42,634 nt of DNA, taken from contig NZ_JABBJJ010000073.1 in NCBI RefSeq assembly GCF_012933655.1, positions 1 to 42,634 of the forward strand, given 5' to 3'. Positions 33,313 to 41,592 of the stretch are shown piece by piece. The stretch comes from Pyxidicoccus fallax. Lineage in GTDB: Bacteria > Myxococcota > Myxococcia > Myxococcales > Myxococcaceae. The position numbers were made by a program, and so were the translations under genes. Each line of letters starts with the position of its first letter. Positions within the stretch are counted from its first letter, which is position 1. Under the pieces are notes generated by a model. It made no database searches. It was not told where the DNA came from and saw only the letters and a list, made by a program, of their open reading frames with translations.

Positions 33313-34953
33313 TTGACGTTGTTCCGTGTTTGTCTGACTTCGCTGCTGGTCGTGGTGGTCGCCTGCGGTGATTCGAATCCAGTAGCAACCCCTGATGCCG
33401 GCCAGACGCTGTCGGACGCGGGCAGCAAGACGCCGGACGCAAGCACTGAAACACCGGACGCGAGCACCGAAACACCGGACGCGAGCACGGAGACACCGGA
33501 CGCGGGCAACGAGACGCCGGACGCGGGCACGGAGACGCCGGACGCTGGCACGGAGACGCCGGACGCGGGCAACGAGACGCCGGACGCGGGCAACGAGACG
33601 CCGGACGCGGGCACGGAGCCCGAGGCGAACGTCATCGACAACTGGGGCTTCGAGGAATGGCCCGGTGCGCTTCCCGCGATGTGGTTCGGAAGCACGTCGA
33701 ACATCGCCACCGACGAGGTGCAGAAGGTCCAGACGAATGCTTTCGAGGGCCTGAACGCGGTCCGGCTGATCAATGCTTCGACCACGCACAAGCGTTTCAG
33801 CACCCAGGCGAAGTCGATGCCCGCGGGCCGCTACTCCTGCACCTTCCAGGCGCGGGGCACCGGTGAAGTTCGAAACGCCTTCTTCGGCGGCGATTACTCC
33901 AACTACTCGGCCTACACCGCGGTCAACACCCCGAATTGGACCCGGTTGGCGTACAACTTCAATCTCGCCGCCGACGTCCTCGACACCTTCGAGCTCATCT
34001 TCAGCGTCCTGAATACCCGTGGCGAGCACCTGCTCATCGATGACGTGCGCTGCGTTCGGGCCGCCGAGCCGTGTGATCAGGTCAGTTGTTCGCCCTGGGA
34101 GCGTTGCGAGAATGCCACCGCGACCTGCGAGCCGCTCCCGGGTCGCTGCAACGACGCCGCGGACTGCAGTGAATGGCAGACCTGCGACGGAACCAACACG
34201 TGCGTGGTCGCCGAGAATCGCTGCGCCCGCCACGCGGATTGCGCGGGGACTCCGGAAACGCCGGTCTGCGATGTCGCCACGCATCTGTGCGTCGAGGGCG
34301 ACCCCTGCGCGGGCGTCACCTGCAGTCACCCGGCGATGAGCTGCAACCCCACGACCGGCGTGTGCGAGCTGGCTGAAGGGGCCTGCTTCACGACCTATGA
34401 CTGCCGCGGTGACCTGCCTGCCTGCGACACGGCGACCCAGCGCTGCGTCGCCGCCAGCCACCCTTCGAACATCATCCGCAATGGGGGATTCGAGGACTGG
34501 AGCACCCGCCCCATTCCCTACTACGGGAACCCATTCATCCCTGACTATTGGTACGGGCTCGACAACGGCGTCAGCGACCCGGGTACCGAGATCAAGCCGT
34601 CGCGCCTCATGCTCTACACGGAGGCCGTGCACGGGGGTTCGAGGGCGCTGCAGTTCGTCGTCCCCATCCAGGTCGCCGAGCGCTTCTCCCTCGAGAAGTT
34701 CAACGTCCCGAGCGGCAACTACTCCTGTTCGTATCGGGTGCGCGGCCACGGCAGCATTCGCCATCGCATCTATTCGAGCGCCGGCTGGAGCGCGCAGACC
34801 GACTTCCTCACGGTCGACAGCGACGAGTGGCAGCCGGTGTTCTTCCGCTTCACCGGCAACGTGCGCGACTGGCGCCTGTTCTTCTATCCGAGCCGCAGCG
34901 AGGCGGACCGCGACCACCTCCAGATCGACGACGTCGTCTGCACGAAGGACTAG
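33313..34953 (+). CDS. Lipoprotein with heptad linker, two CBM-like domains and Cys-rich region
   Basis: The product is 546 aa from TTG 33313, with GGAGG 6 nt upstream. Lipobox VVACG gives lipidated Cys18. A linker of nine TPDA(S/G)(T/N)E heptads spans residues 40-102. Two similar beta-sandwich modules start with NVIDNWGFEEW (~107) and NIIRNGGFEDW (~386), in the style of carbohydrate-binding modules. Between them is a Cys-rich stretch (~255-380) with repeated C-x(5)-DC and C-x(4)-TCxC spacing, like the EGF-ish repeats of myxobacterial surface proteins. It is probably a glycan-binding surface protein held off the membrane by the linker. The stop codon lies inside the terminator arm. Confidence 0.85.
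   Translation: MTLFRVCLTSLLVVVVACGDSNPVATPDAGQTLSDAGSKTPDASTETPDASTETPDASTETPDAGNETPDAGTETPDAGTETPDAGNETPDAGNETPDAGTEPEANVIDNWGFEEWPGALPAMWFGSTSNIATDEVQKVQTNAFEGLNAVRLINASTTHKRFSTQAKSMPAGRYSCTFQARGTGEVRNAFFGGDYSNYSAYTAVNTPNWTRLAYNFNLAADVLDTFELIFSVLNTRGEHLLIDDVRCVRAAEPCDQVSCSPWERCENATATCEPLPGRCNDAADCSEWQTCDGTNTCVVAENRCARHADCAGTPETPVCDVATHLCVEGDPCAGVTCSHPAMSCNPTTGVCELAEGACFTTYDCRGDLPACDTATQRCVAASHPSNIIRNGGFEDWSTRPIPYYGNPFIPDYWYGLDNGVSDPGTEIKPSRLMLYTEAVHGGSRALQFVVPIQVAERFSLEKFNVPSGNYSCSYRVRGHGSIRHRIYSSAGWSAQTDFLTVDSDEWQPVFFRFTGNVRDWRLFFYPSRSEADRDHLQIDDVVCTKD
33430..33618 (+). repeat. Nine 21-bp tandem repeats encoding TPDA(S/G)(T/N)E
   Basis: There are nine in-frame 21-bp units, the first three with AGC (Ser) and the rest with GGC (Gly). 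The later units are nearly identical at DNA level, so unit number can change by slippage or unequal exchange. Confidence 0.9.
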
Positions 34954-35027
34954 CAGGCCGTTGAAGACGTCCCTGGGGCGGGGGAGCGCTCCTCCGCCCC
35001 AGCACGACGAGGTTCAACAGCCCGCTA
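34951..35027. terminator. Bidirectional terminator carrying both stop codons
   Basis: Outer arms TAGCAGGCCGTTGAA (34951-34965) and the complement of TAGCGGGCTGTTGAA (35013-35027) pair at 13 of 15 positions. Inside them is a perfect stem CTGGGGCGG/CCGCCCCAG (34973-34981 and 34994-35002), closed by the palindrome GGAGCGCTCC. The TAG of the plus gene (34951-34953) and the TAG of the minus gene (35027-35025) are the first bases of the two outer arms. This also resembles a REP-like element. Confidence 0.65.
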
Positions 35028-35534
35028 GAGGCTGATGGCGATGACCGAGCCCACCCGGGTGTTGTTGGTCTCGCTGACCTCGGGGACGTAGTTGCCCGCG
35101 TCCACCACGGCGCCGAGGTAGTAGTTGCCCGGGGTGCGCGGGGGCGGCGGGTACGCGGTGCCCGTCACCTGTACATCGACGCACTGGCTCGGGCCGAGGT
35201 TGGTCACGGGGGCATTTCCCGCGGGCTGGTCCACGGGAGGGAACGGCCCGCCCATGTACGGGGTGATGACCGTGTCCTGGGAAAGGTAGACCGCCACGGT
35301 GGTGCTGGCGGCTACGCTTCCGTAGTTGCACACCTTCACGGTCGTTGTGAGGCTCTGCCCGGACTGCACGCTGGCGGGGCCCTGCACGGTGGCGACGATG
35401 AAGTCCGGCAGGCTCGACAGGCCCTGTTCCACGGCCGTCTGCTGCTGCTCCTCCTCGGGGGTCCCCGCGCCACAGCCCACCGTGGTCACCAGCGCCAGAG
35501 CACCGAGGAAGGTCCGCGTGATGTTGCCTTTCAT
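35025..35534 (-). CDS. CARDB-domain lipoprotein
   Basis: The product is 169 aa. Signal peptide MKGNITRTFLGALALVTT and lipobox VGC give lipidated Cys21. Residues ~43-165 form one CARDB (cell-adhesion-related, bacterial) Ig-like domain: LPDFIVATVQGPASVQSGQS, VKVCNYGSVAAS, YYLGAVVDAGNYVPEVSETN, which ends in the typical E-x-x-E-x-N-N. It is probably a small adhesive or structural surface protein. It is convergent with the preceding lipoprotein gene and shares its terminator. Confidence 0.88.
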   Translation of the reverse strand: MKGNITRTFLGALALVTTVGCGAGTPEEEQQQTAVEQGLSSLPDFIVATVQGPASVQSGQSLTTTVKVCNYGSVAASTTVAVYLSQDTVITPYMGGPFPPVDQPAGNAPVTNLGPSQCVDVQVTGTAYPPPPRTPGNYYLGAVVDAGNYVPEVSETNNTRVGSVIAISL

Positions 35535-35572
35535 GGTCCTGCTCCTTCTGGGTGAGAGTCCGTCTGCCTTTT

Positions 35573-35594
35573 AACCCGCCGCGGACCGCGGGTT
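35573..35594. other. Short inverted repeat in a divergent gap
   Basis: AACCCGC (35573-35579) and GCGGGTT (35588-35594) form a perfect 7-bp stem over 8 nt, between the divergent CARDB and Ig/beta-helix genes. It could be an operator for either gene. Confidence 0.3.
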
Positions 35595-35693
35595 GACGGG
35601 TTTTGCGGTCCTTCGAGAAGGAAGGGGCACAAGGAAATGGAGAGGGGAGGCCTTCCTCTTATCGGCACTCCACCGTTGAGCTAGAACGTGGGC

Positions 35694-36827
35694 ATGATCC
35701 GCTCGCGTCTCCTTCTTCTTGCCCTCTCGGCAACGATCGCGGTTGCCACCTCCTGCTCCTCGTCGGAGCCGGACTCCCTGGGTCCCCAGGACGGCGGTCC
35801 TCAGGACCCCGGCGGCCCCCAGAACCCCAAGGACCTGCCGACCATCGTGCGTTTCGACGCGACCCCCGAGACCATCGCTTCGGGCGAGTCCGTCAAGCTG
35901 TCCTGGGAAGTCGCCAACGCGAAGAGCGTCTCCATCAACGACGTGGGTGAGGTGCGCGGAAACTCGGTGGATGTCCGCCCGGCGACGACGACGACGTACA
36001 CGCTCACGGCGACCAACGATCGCGGCAGCACCACGGCGAACGCCACGGTCATGGTGAGGACGTCCGGAGGGACGCCGATCTCCGGCAGGCTCACGACGCG
36101 CACGCTGACGGCCGCGGGCTCGCCGTACCGGGTGATGGGGGACCTGACGGTGCCGGAGGGGAACCGGCTCACCATCGAGCCCGGTGTCCGCATGGTCTTC
36201 ATGGGGCGCTTCAAGCTCTCCGTGTTCGGACGAATCACCGCGCGGGGCACCGCCGCGAATCGCATCGTCTTCACCGCGGACAATCCCACCGCCGGTTGGA
36301 CGGGGATGCGGCTGGCGGCGACGTCGGATTCCGGTTCGGACACCCTCGAACACTGCGTCTTCGAGTACGGCAACAAGGTCGGCGGTCAGGACGGCCCGGG
36401 TGACGAGGGCTCGTACTCCGATAACGCCGGTGGCGCGCTCTGGATTGGCTCGCGCGCGAACGTGAACGTGAACAACAACGAGTTCCGCTTCAACAAGGCG
36501 CCCGCGTTCGGCGGCGCGCTGATGCTGATCTCCCCGACCAGCTCGGGTGTCGCCTCCGGGAACAACTTCCACGACAACGAGTGCACCGGTCCGCGAACCC
36601 AGTTCCAGGGCGTGGGTGGAGCGGTCAACACCGCGCACCTCTCGGCCAGCACCCACTGGACGTTCCGTGGCGGCGAGTTCCGCAACAACAGGGCCCCGGA
36701 GGGTGGAGGGCTCTACTTCTTCGACAGCAACGTGACGCTCGACGGAATCACGATGTCGGGCAACACCCCGCAGAACTGGGCGACGCCGGAGCCGCACCGG
36801 CTGACGATCGTCGGCACGCCGAGGTAG
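35694..36827 (+). CDS. Lipoprotein with Ig-like and right-handed beta-helix domains
   Basis: The product is 377 aa from ATG 35694; an in-frame GTG 6 bp upstream is the alternative. Lipobox ATSC gives lipidated Cys21. Residues ~50-125 are Ig-like (VRFDATPETIASGESVKLSW, TTTYTLTATNDRGSTT). Residues ~140-370 form short repeating rungs with N and G turns (LTIEPGVRMVFMGRF, NNNEFRFNKAPAFGGAL, FRNNRAPEGGGLYF), the style of a right-handed parallel beta-helix as in polysaccharide-binding or lyase proteins. No catalytic residues are evident. It is probably a surface-exposed protein. Confidence 0.82.
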   Translation: MIRSRLLLLALSATIAVATSCSSSEPDSLGPQDGGPQDPGGPQNPKDLPTIVRFDATPETIASGESVKLSWEVANAKSVSINDVGEVRGNSVDVRPATTTTYTLTATNDRGSTTANATVMVRTSGGTPISGRLTTRTLTAAGSPYRVMGDLTVPEGNRLTIEPGVRMVFMGRFKLSVFGRITARGTAANRIVFTADNPTAGWTGMRLAATSDSGSDTLEHCVFEYGNKVGGQDGPGDEGSYSDNAGGALWIGSRANVNVNNNEFRFNKAPAFGGALMLISPTSSGVASGNNFHDNECTGPRTQFQGVGGAVNTAHLSASTHWTFRGGEFRNNRAPEGGGLYFFDSNVTLDGITMSGNTPQNWATPEPHRLTIVGTPR

Positions 36828-36924
36828 ACCGGGGACGGGGGTTTTCCCATGCCCGGCTGCCGAGCAGTCGGGCGCTCCCACCCTCACTGCGGTCACCCGC
36901 CCAGGTCGAATCTACCTTGAGGGC

Positions 36925-37989
36925 ATGTCCGACGCGTTCACCCTCCTGGAGGTCGCGGGGCGCCAGGTGCGCATCAGCCGGCCGGAGAAGGTCTTCTTCT
37001 CCGCGCGCGGCGAGACGAAGCTCGACCTCATCGAGTACTACCTGGCCGTCGGTGAGGGCGTGCTTCGAGGCGTCCGCGAGCGCCCGTGCGCCCTCAAGCG
37101 CTATCCGGATGGAGCCGAGGGCGCCTTCTTCTTCCAGAAGCGGGTTCCGGCTGGCGCACCCGAGTGGCTCCAGACGGCCGAGGTGACCTTCCCCAGCGGC
37201 CGGAGCGCGAACGAGTTCTGCCCGGTGGACCTGGCCCACGTCGTCTGGGCGGTGAACCTCGGTTGCCTGGACTTCAACCCGCACCCGGTCCGCCGGAGCG
37301 ACCTGTCGCACCCGGACGAGCTCCGCATCGACCTCGACCCGCAGCCGGGCGTGCGCTTCCCCACCGTGCGCAAGGTCGCCCTGTGCGTGCGCGAGGTGCT
37401 CGAGGAGCACGGGCTCGTCGGCTACCCGAAGACGTCCGGGGGGCGCGGCATGCACATCTATGTCCGCATCGCGCCGCGCTGGGACTTCACCCAGGTCCGC
37501 CACGCGGCGCTCGCGCTCGCGCGTGAGGTGGAGCGGCGCATGCCGCGCGAGGCGACGAGCGCCTGGTGGAAGAAGGAGCGCGGCCGGCGGGTGTTCGTGG
37601 ACTTCAACCAGAATGCGAAGGACAGGACCATCGCGTCCGTCTATTCCGTGCGCGCCAACCCCGAAGCGCGCGTGTCCTGCCCGCTGCGCTGGGACGAGGT
37701 CGCGGACGTGGAGCCCGAGGCGCTCACGCTCGCCACGGTGCCCCGGCGCTACAAGAAGCTCGGCGACGTCTGGGGGGAGATGGATGCGCGTGCCTTCACG
37801 CTCGACAGCCTTCTCGAGCTCTTCGAGCAACAGAAGGCCGCGGGGCTCGGTGAGGCCCCGTTTCCTCCGCACTTCGACAAGCAGAAGGACGAACCGCTCC
37901 GTGCGCCGCCCCGCGAGGGCGCGCTCCGCGCGAAACCGGCCCTCGCGGCACGTGGGCGGCGCCAGCCGCGTCGCGGCGGAAGCCGCTGA
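36925..37989 (+). CDS. ligD (polymerase part): LigD-type DNA polymerase/primase domain protein (NHEJ)
   Basis: The product is 354 aa. It opens with ISRPEKVFF and holds the archaeo-eukaryotic-primase-like LigD polymerase motifs: Asp136 and Asp138 in RIDLDPQ (metal-binding pair), 'YPKTSGGRGMHIYV' (the S/G-rich nucleotide-binding motif), and VFVDFNQN with the third acidic residue. A Lys/Arg-rich tail follows the domain. It fills or extends broken DNA ends in bacterial non-homologous end joining, with Ku and an ATP-dependent ligase. The ligase lies just 24 bp away, in convergent orientation, so this is a split rather than fused LigD. No Ku gene is in the window. Confidence 0.9.
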   Translation: MSDAFTLLEVAGRQVRISRPEKVFFSARGETKLDLIEYYLAVGEGVLRGVRERPCALKRYPDGAEGAFFFQKRVPAGAPEWLQTAEVTFPSGRSANEFCPVDLAHVVWAVNLGCLDFNPHPVRRSDLSHPDELRIDLDPQPGVRFPTVRKVALCVREVLEEHGLVGYPKTSGGRGMHIYVRIAPRWDFTQVRHAALALAREVERRMPREATSAWWKKERGRRVFVDFNQNAKDRTIASVYSVRANPEARVSCPLRWDEVADVEPEALTLATVPRRYKKLGDVWGEMDARAFTLDSLLELFEQQKAAGLGEAPFPPHFDKQKDEPLRAPPREGALRAKPALAARGRRQPRRGGSR

Positions 37990-38013
37990 GCCGCCCCGGG
38001 CGCGACTGCTTCA

Positions 38014-39105
38014 TCAATGAGCGGTGACGGCCTCGCCCTCGGCGGCGAAGACCTCGGCGAGCTCGGTGGGAACCGTCCGCTCCAATTGAGCGTAGGTGCA
38101 CGAGCGCGGCGTCCGGTCCGGGCGCCACCTCCGGAAGTGCGTGGCGTGACGGAAGCGCATGCCCTGCAGGTGGTCGTACGCCACCTCGACGACGAGCTCG
38201 GGGCGCACGGGCTCCCAGCTCGGGTCTCGCTGCGAGCTCCAGCGGCTCGGGGCTCCCGGCATCCGGACCGCGTCGTCCTCCACCTCGGCCCACTCGCGCC
38301 AGGGGTGCGTCTCCATGGCCCGCTTCCGGTACTTCTCCAGCTTCTTCGCGAGCTCCCCCCGTTGCTTCGCGCTGAACCCCGTGGCGACGCCCGCGTGGTG
38401 CAGCGTGCCCTGGTCATCGTAGAGGCCGAGCACCAACGAGCCGACGCCCTGGCCGTCCTTGTGCCAGCGAAAGCCACCGACGACGCAGTCCGCGGTGCGC
38501 TCGTGCTTCACCTTGAACATCTCACGCTTGCCTTCGAGGTAGGGCAGGGCGAGCGGCTTGACGACGACTCCATCGAGCCCGGCCCCCTCGAACCGGCTGA
38601 ACCAGGCTTCGGCCACCTCGCGGTTGTGCGTGGCGGGCGTGACGTGAATCGGCGCGCGGACACCCGCGAGTGCCTTTTCGAGCAACCGCCTGCGCTCGTG
38701 GAAGGGCTTCGGCCGCAGGTCCCGCTTGTCGAGGGCGATCAGGTCGAACGCCACGAACGAGGCGGGCGTCTCCACCGAGAGCTTCCGGATGCGTGAAGCC
38801 GCCGGATGGATGCGCTGCAACAGCGCGTCGAAGTCGAGCCCGCCGTCCTCGCCCACGATGACGATTTCACCGTCGACGACGCAGCGGCGTGGCAGGTGCG
38901 TGCGTATCGACTCGACGAGCTCGGGGAAGTAGCGCGTCATCGGCCGCTCGTTGCGGCTGCCGAGGATGATCTCGTCCCCGTCGCGATAGACGATGGCGCG
39001 GAAGCCGTCCCACTTCGGCTCGTAGAGCACCTCGCCTTCCCCGGGAAGCTCTCTCACCAGCCGGGCGAGCATGGGCGACACCGGGGGCATGACGGGCAGG
39101 TCCAT
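38014..39105 (-). CDS. ligD (ligase part): ATP-dependent DNA ligase (LigD-type)
   Basis: The product is 363 aa from ATG 39105; a TTG 36 bp upstream is possible, and neither has a clear ribosome-binding site. The nucleotidyltransferase motif I is EPKWDGFR with adenylated Lys31. Motifs III (VAFDLIALDKRDLR), IV (GLDGVVVK) and V (FKVKHERTADC) follow, and a C-terminal OB-fold ends in the LigD-like PELVVEVAYDHLQG and FRRWRPDRTP. It seals DNA nicks in end joining with ATP. It is convergent with the polymerase gene, which implies separate promoters. Confidence 0.92.
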   Translation of the reverse strand: MDLPVMPPVSPMLARLVRELPGEGEVLYEPKWDGFRAIVYRDGDEIILGSRNERPMTRYFPELVESIRTHLPRRCVVDGEIVIVGEDGGLDFDALLQRIHPAASRIRKLSVETPASFVAFDLIALDKRDLRPKPFHERRRLLEKALAGVRAPIHVTPATHNREVAEAWFSRFEGAGLDGVVVKPLALPYLEGKREMFKVKHERTADCVVGGFRWHKDGQGVGSLVLGLYDDQGTLHHAGVATGFSAKQRGELAKKLEKYRKRAMETHPWREWAEVEDDAVRMPGAPSRWSSQRDPSWEPVRPELVVEVAYDHLQGMRFRHATHFRRWRPDRTPRSCTYAQLERTVPTELAEVFAAEGEAVTAH

Positions 39106-39280
39106 GGAGGGAAAATTGGACCTGCTGGGTCCGGTGAACAACCCGGAGCCCGAGTGTCACCGCGGTTGATGCCTGCCCGCTCAGCGACCGGGTCGGCCGG
39201 GAAGCGTGGATGACGGTCGGCGCTATTTCGCCGAGAAGAGGCTGCACCGCGAACGCCTTCCTCGTGTAGAGATCTCCTAC

Positions 39281-39610
39281 ATGAACCCGGTCTCGACGAT
39301 GCGACTGCGCCTGGGCCTGTGGGCTTTGCTGCTGGTGTTGCAGTTTCTCGTGACGGCCTCGCCTCCGGAGGCCCTGGCTCCCGCCGTGGCCGGCTCGGTC
39401 TACCTGCCGCTCATGGCCCTGCGAGCCCTGGGGCTTCCCGTCATCAGCGCGGCGGAATCGGGAGGATGGGGCGGGCCTTCGGCGCTCGGGTTGATGGCGG
39501 TCGTTGTGTTCTGGGCGGCGGTATGGTGGGGCGTGGTGTCTCTCGTGGGGCGCGTTCTCACCGCTCGTCAGACCCGCGGACGCTCGACGACCTCGTCCAC
39601 CAGCCCGTAG
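39281..39610 (+). CDS. Small membrane protein
   Basis: The product is 109 aa from ATG 39281 (ATG 39299 is a possible later start). Two hydrophobic stretches, ~8-27 (LRLGLWALLLVLQFLVTA) and ~69-92 (ALGLMAVVVFWAAVWWGVVSL), suggest two membrane passes or a signal anchor plus one pass. The tail is basic and Ser/Thr-rich. No family is recognised. Its 3' end overlaps the convergent ClpP-like gene by 43 bp. Confidence 0.6.
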   Translation: MNPVSTMRLRLGLWALLLVLQFLVTASPPEALAPAVAGSVYLPLMALRALGLPVISAAESGGWGGPSALGLMAVVVFWAAVWWGVVSLVGRVLTARQTRGRSTTSSTSP

Positions 39611-40162
39611 TGCACGGCCTCCCGGGCCCCCATGAGCCGCTCTTCCTCGCAGTCGCGGAGCACCTGGTCCACCCGCTGGTTCGTGGCGCGCGCCAGGCGC
39701 TCGGCGAAGTTCTGACGTATCCGCTCCATCATCGGCGCGTCCTCCGGACGGCCTCCGGTCATGGGCGTGAGCATGAAGCGGGCATCGGCGGTGGCGAAGC
39801 GCTTGCCCCGCTCGCCGAGCGCCAGGAGGAGCACGGCCATGCCCGAGCACTGGCCGACACATATCGTGGACACGTCCGGCTTCACCTGCTCCAGCGTGTC
39901 GCAGATGGCGAGCGCCGCGGTCACCGAGCCACCAGGGGAGTTGAGGTAGAGGCGGATGTCCTCCGTGGGGTTCTGGTTCTCCAGGAAGAGCAGCTGCGCG
40001 ACGACACGGTTCGCCACTTCATCGTTGATGGGTGTGCCCAGAAAGACGATCCGGTCGCGCAGCAGGCGCTCCTCCAGCTCCGCTGAAGTCGAGGACCGGG
40101 GGAGCGACGCCTTCTTTCGCGACCGGCGCGGAGGGCTTCCGGAAGGGGTTCCACCAGGGCAT
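39568..40162 (-). CDS. ClpP-like protein, catalytically inactive, with a frameshift near the N-terminus
   Basis: Starting at ATG 40162, with GGAGGA 4 nt upstream, the frame reads MPWWNPFRKPSAPVAKEGVA then PPVLDFS. A shift of one base at 40081 leads into the ClpP frame (ELEERLLRDRIVFLG...), giving a 197-aa protein, the normal ClpP length. Aligned without gaps to ClpP (VSTICVGQ...GKRF...GLVDEV), the nucleophile Ser is Gly107 (GQCSGMA), the His is Thr132 (FMLTPMTGG) and the Asp is Glu174. All three catalytic residues are replaced, so this is a ClpR-like subunit. The alternative GTG start at 40188 in the ClpP frame has an Arg/Pro-rich leader that looks spurious. Confidence 0.8.
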
Positions 40163-40273
40163 CGATTCCTCCGGGCCGCGCCGCTCACCGACGTGAGTGG
40201 CGCAGTCTAACAGGCAGCGCCGCAGGCGGGCTCGAGCCGATTGTCGGCCGCAGGGTCTCCGGTTCGAGTGACA

Positions 40274-41494
40274 ATGACGGACATGGCGGTCCGCTTCGCT
40301 CTTCTCGTCTGCCTCCTCGTCGCACTGCCCGCCGCCGCCAACGTGGCCGCATCCACGCGCGCACCGGCGGCCTTCACTCTTTCCCCGGGGACCGCGCGCA
40401 CGCGCTCGGAGGTGCTCGGCGAGCGGCTGGACTTCGACTGCGCGGAGGCGGAGCGCGAGGCGGCCTGCCGCTTCGAGGCGCGCTACCGGCTGCGCAACGG
40501 CACCTCCGAGGCGGAGGTCATCGACGCGGCCTTCCTGGGGCTCCGGACACACGAGGTGAGCGTGCGGTTCGACGGGGAGCCGCTCCCGGTGACGGAGGGA
40601 CAGGCGGACCCGCCCGGCCCTGGCTCGGGCATCTGGGAGACCGCACCGGCGGCTTCACCGGAGGATGCGTTTGGCCGGCTCGCGCACACCGCGCACACCG
40701 CGGTGGAGCGCTTCGGCTTCACCCTCACGCTCCCGCCGGGGAGGGAAGGGGAGCTGGTGGTGCGCGGCGTGGTGCGGCTCGAACGGCGCTTCCTGCCCTC
40801 GGGGTACGTGTGGCCCGCGGTGCGGGCGCGCCACGTGCTGCTGTCATCCGAACCGGCGCGGGCCACGCACTGGGACATCGACTACCTGCTGGGGCCCATC
40901 CGCACCTGGGCGGGCAATCCCGCGCTCCACGTCTCGGTGCGTGCCCCGGCCGCGTGGGAGGTGGGGAGCAGTCCGGACACCTTCGCGCGCACGCCGCCGG
41001 TGGCCACGGGCTGGCGGCTCCGGCGCGAGGGCGCGCAGGTGGTGGCGGAGCGGCACCTCGAGGCAGCGAGCGCGCCGGAGTGGCTCAACATCACGCTGAC
41101 GAAGCGCACCCGGTGGATTCCGGGCGGTGTGCAGCTGGGCCTGGGCGCGCGGCTCGGGGCCGACTCCCGCTTCATGGCGCGGCTGGGTTATCAGCTCGCC
41201 GCGCCCGAGCCCCTCCTGCACTCGCTCTCGGTGGAGACGGACTTCCGCGAGCAGCTCGTCCTCACGCCGCTCTCGCAGTACGCGACGCCGCAGATCGCCA
41301 TCATCCCGAGTCTCGGTCTCGGACTGGGCGTGCCGGTGCAGGTGCGTCCCGATGTCAGGCCGGGATTGCGGCTGCTCGCGGACCTGCACTTCGGCCCGCT
41401 GGGCGCCGCGCTCAGCTGGGACCACTACCCGAAGCTGCGCGAGGACTCGGACTCCTTCTCGCGGCTCGTCCTCCTGTTCCAGGCAGGGCTGTAG
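40274..41494 (+). CDS. Exported protein of unknown function
   Basis: The product is 406 aa from ATG 40274 (ATG 40283 is equally possible). A signal peptide ends after LPAAANVAA. Residues ~45-160 are beta-rich and hold a Cys pair (DFDCAEAEREAACRF). The C-terminal ~120 residues alternate in strands (VQLGLGARLGADSRFM, PLLHSLSVETDFREQL, IPSLGLGLGVPVQVRP), which may form a small outer-membrane barrel or beta-sandwich. No family is recognised. It is divergent from the ClpP-like gene, with a 111-bp gap. Confidence 0.7.
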   Translation: MTDMAVRFALLVCLLVALPAAANVAASTRAPAAFTLSPGTARTRSEVLGERLDFDCAEAEREAACRFEARYRLRNGTSEAEVIDAAFLGLRTHEVSVRFDGEPLPVTEGQADPPGPGSGIWETAPAASPEDAFGRLAHTAHTAVERFGFTLTLPPGREGELVVRGVVRLERRFLPSGYVWPAVRARHVLLSSEPARATHWDIDYLLGPIRTWAGNPALHVSVRAPAAWEVGSSPDTFARTPPVATGWRLRREGAQVVAERHLEAASAPEWLNITLTKRTRWIPGGVQLGLGARLGADSRFMARLGYQLAAPEPLLHSLSVETDFREQLVLTPLSQYATPQIAIIPSLGLGLGVPVQVRPDVRPGLRLLADLHFGPLGAALSWDHYPKLREDSDSFSRLVLLFQAGL

Positions 41495-41592
41495 GTCGAA
41501 GCGAGAAACAACCCAACGACGAGAAACTCTTGCGCGGCCTGCTCCGACAACCCGGGTGCAATCGATGCCCCTACCCCCCGAGGAGACAGCCG

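Noticed and set aside
33430..33618. A CRISPR-like array
   Set aside because: The repeats are contiguous 21-bp coding units without spacers.
31918..34917. A 999-codon minus-strand frame
   Set aside because: It is antisense to a barrel protein and a lipoprotein with clear features. The repeated VARVRRL stretch is the mirror of the TPDA repeat.
40201..40273. tRNA-like GGTTCGAG in the gap before 40274
   Set aside because: The flanking bases pair for only 3 bp and there is no acceptor partner.
40810..41592. In-frame upstream extension of the CHAP-like lipoprotein
   Set aside because: It overlaps the exported-protein gene, and the lipobox and ribosome-binding site place the start at 41593.
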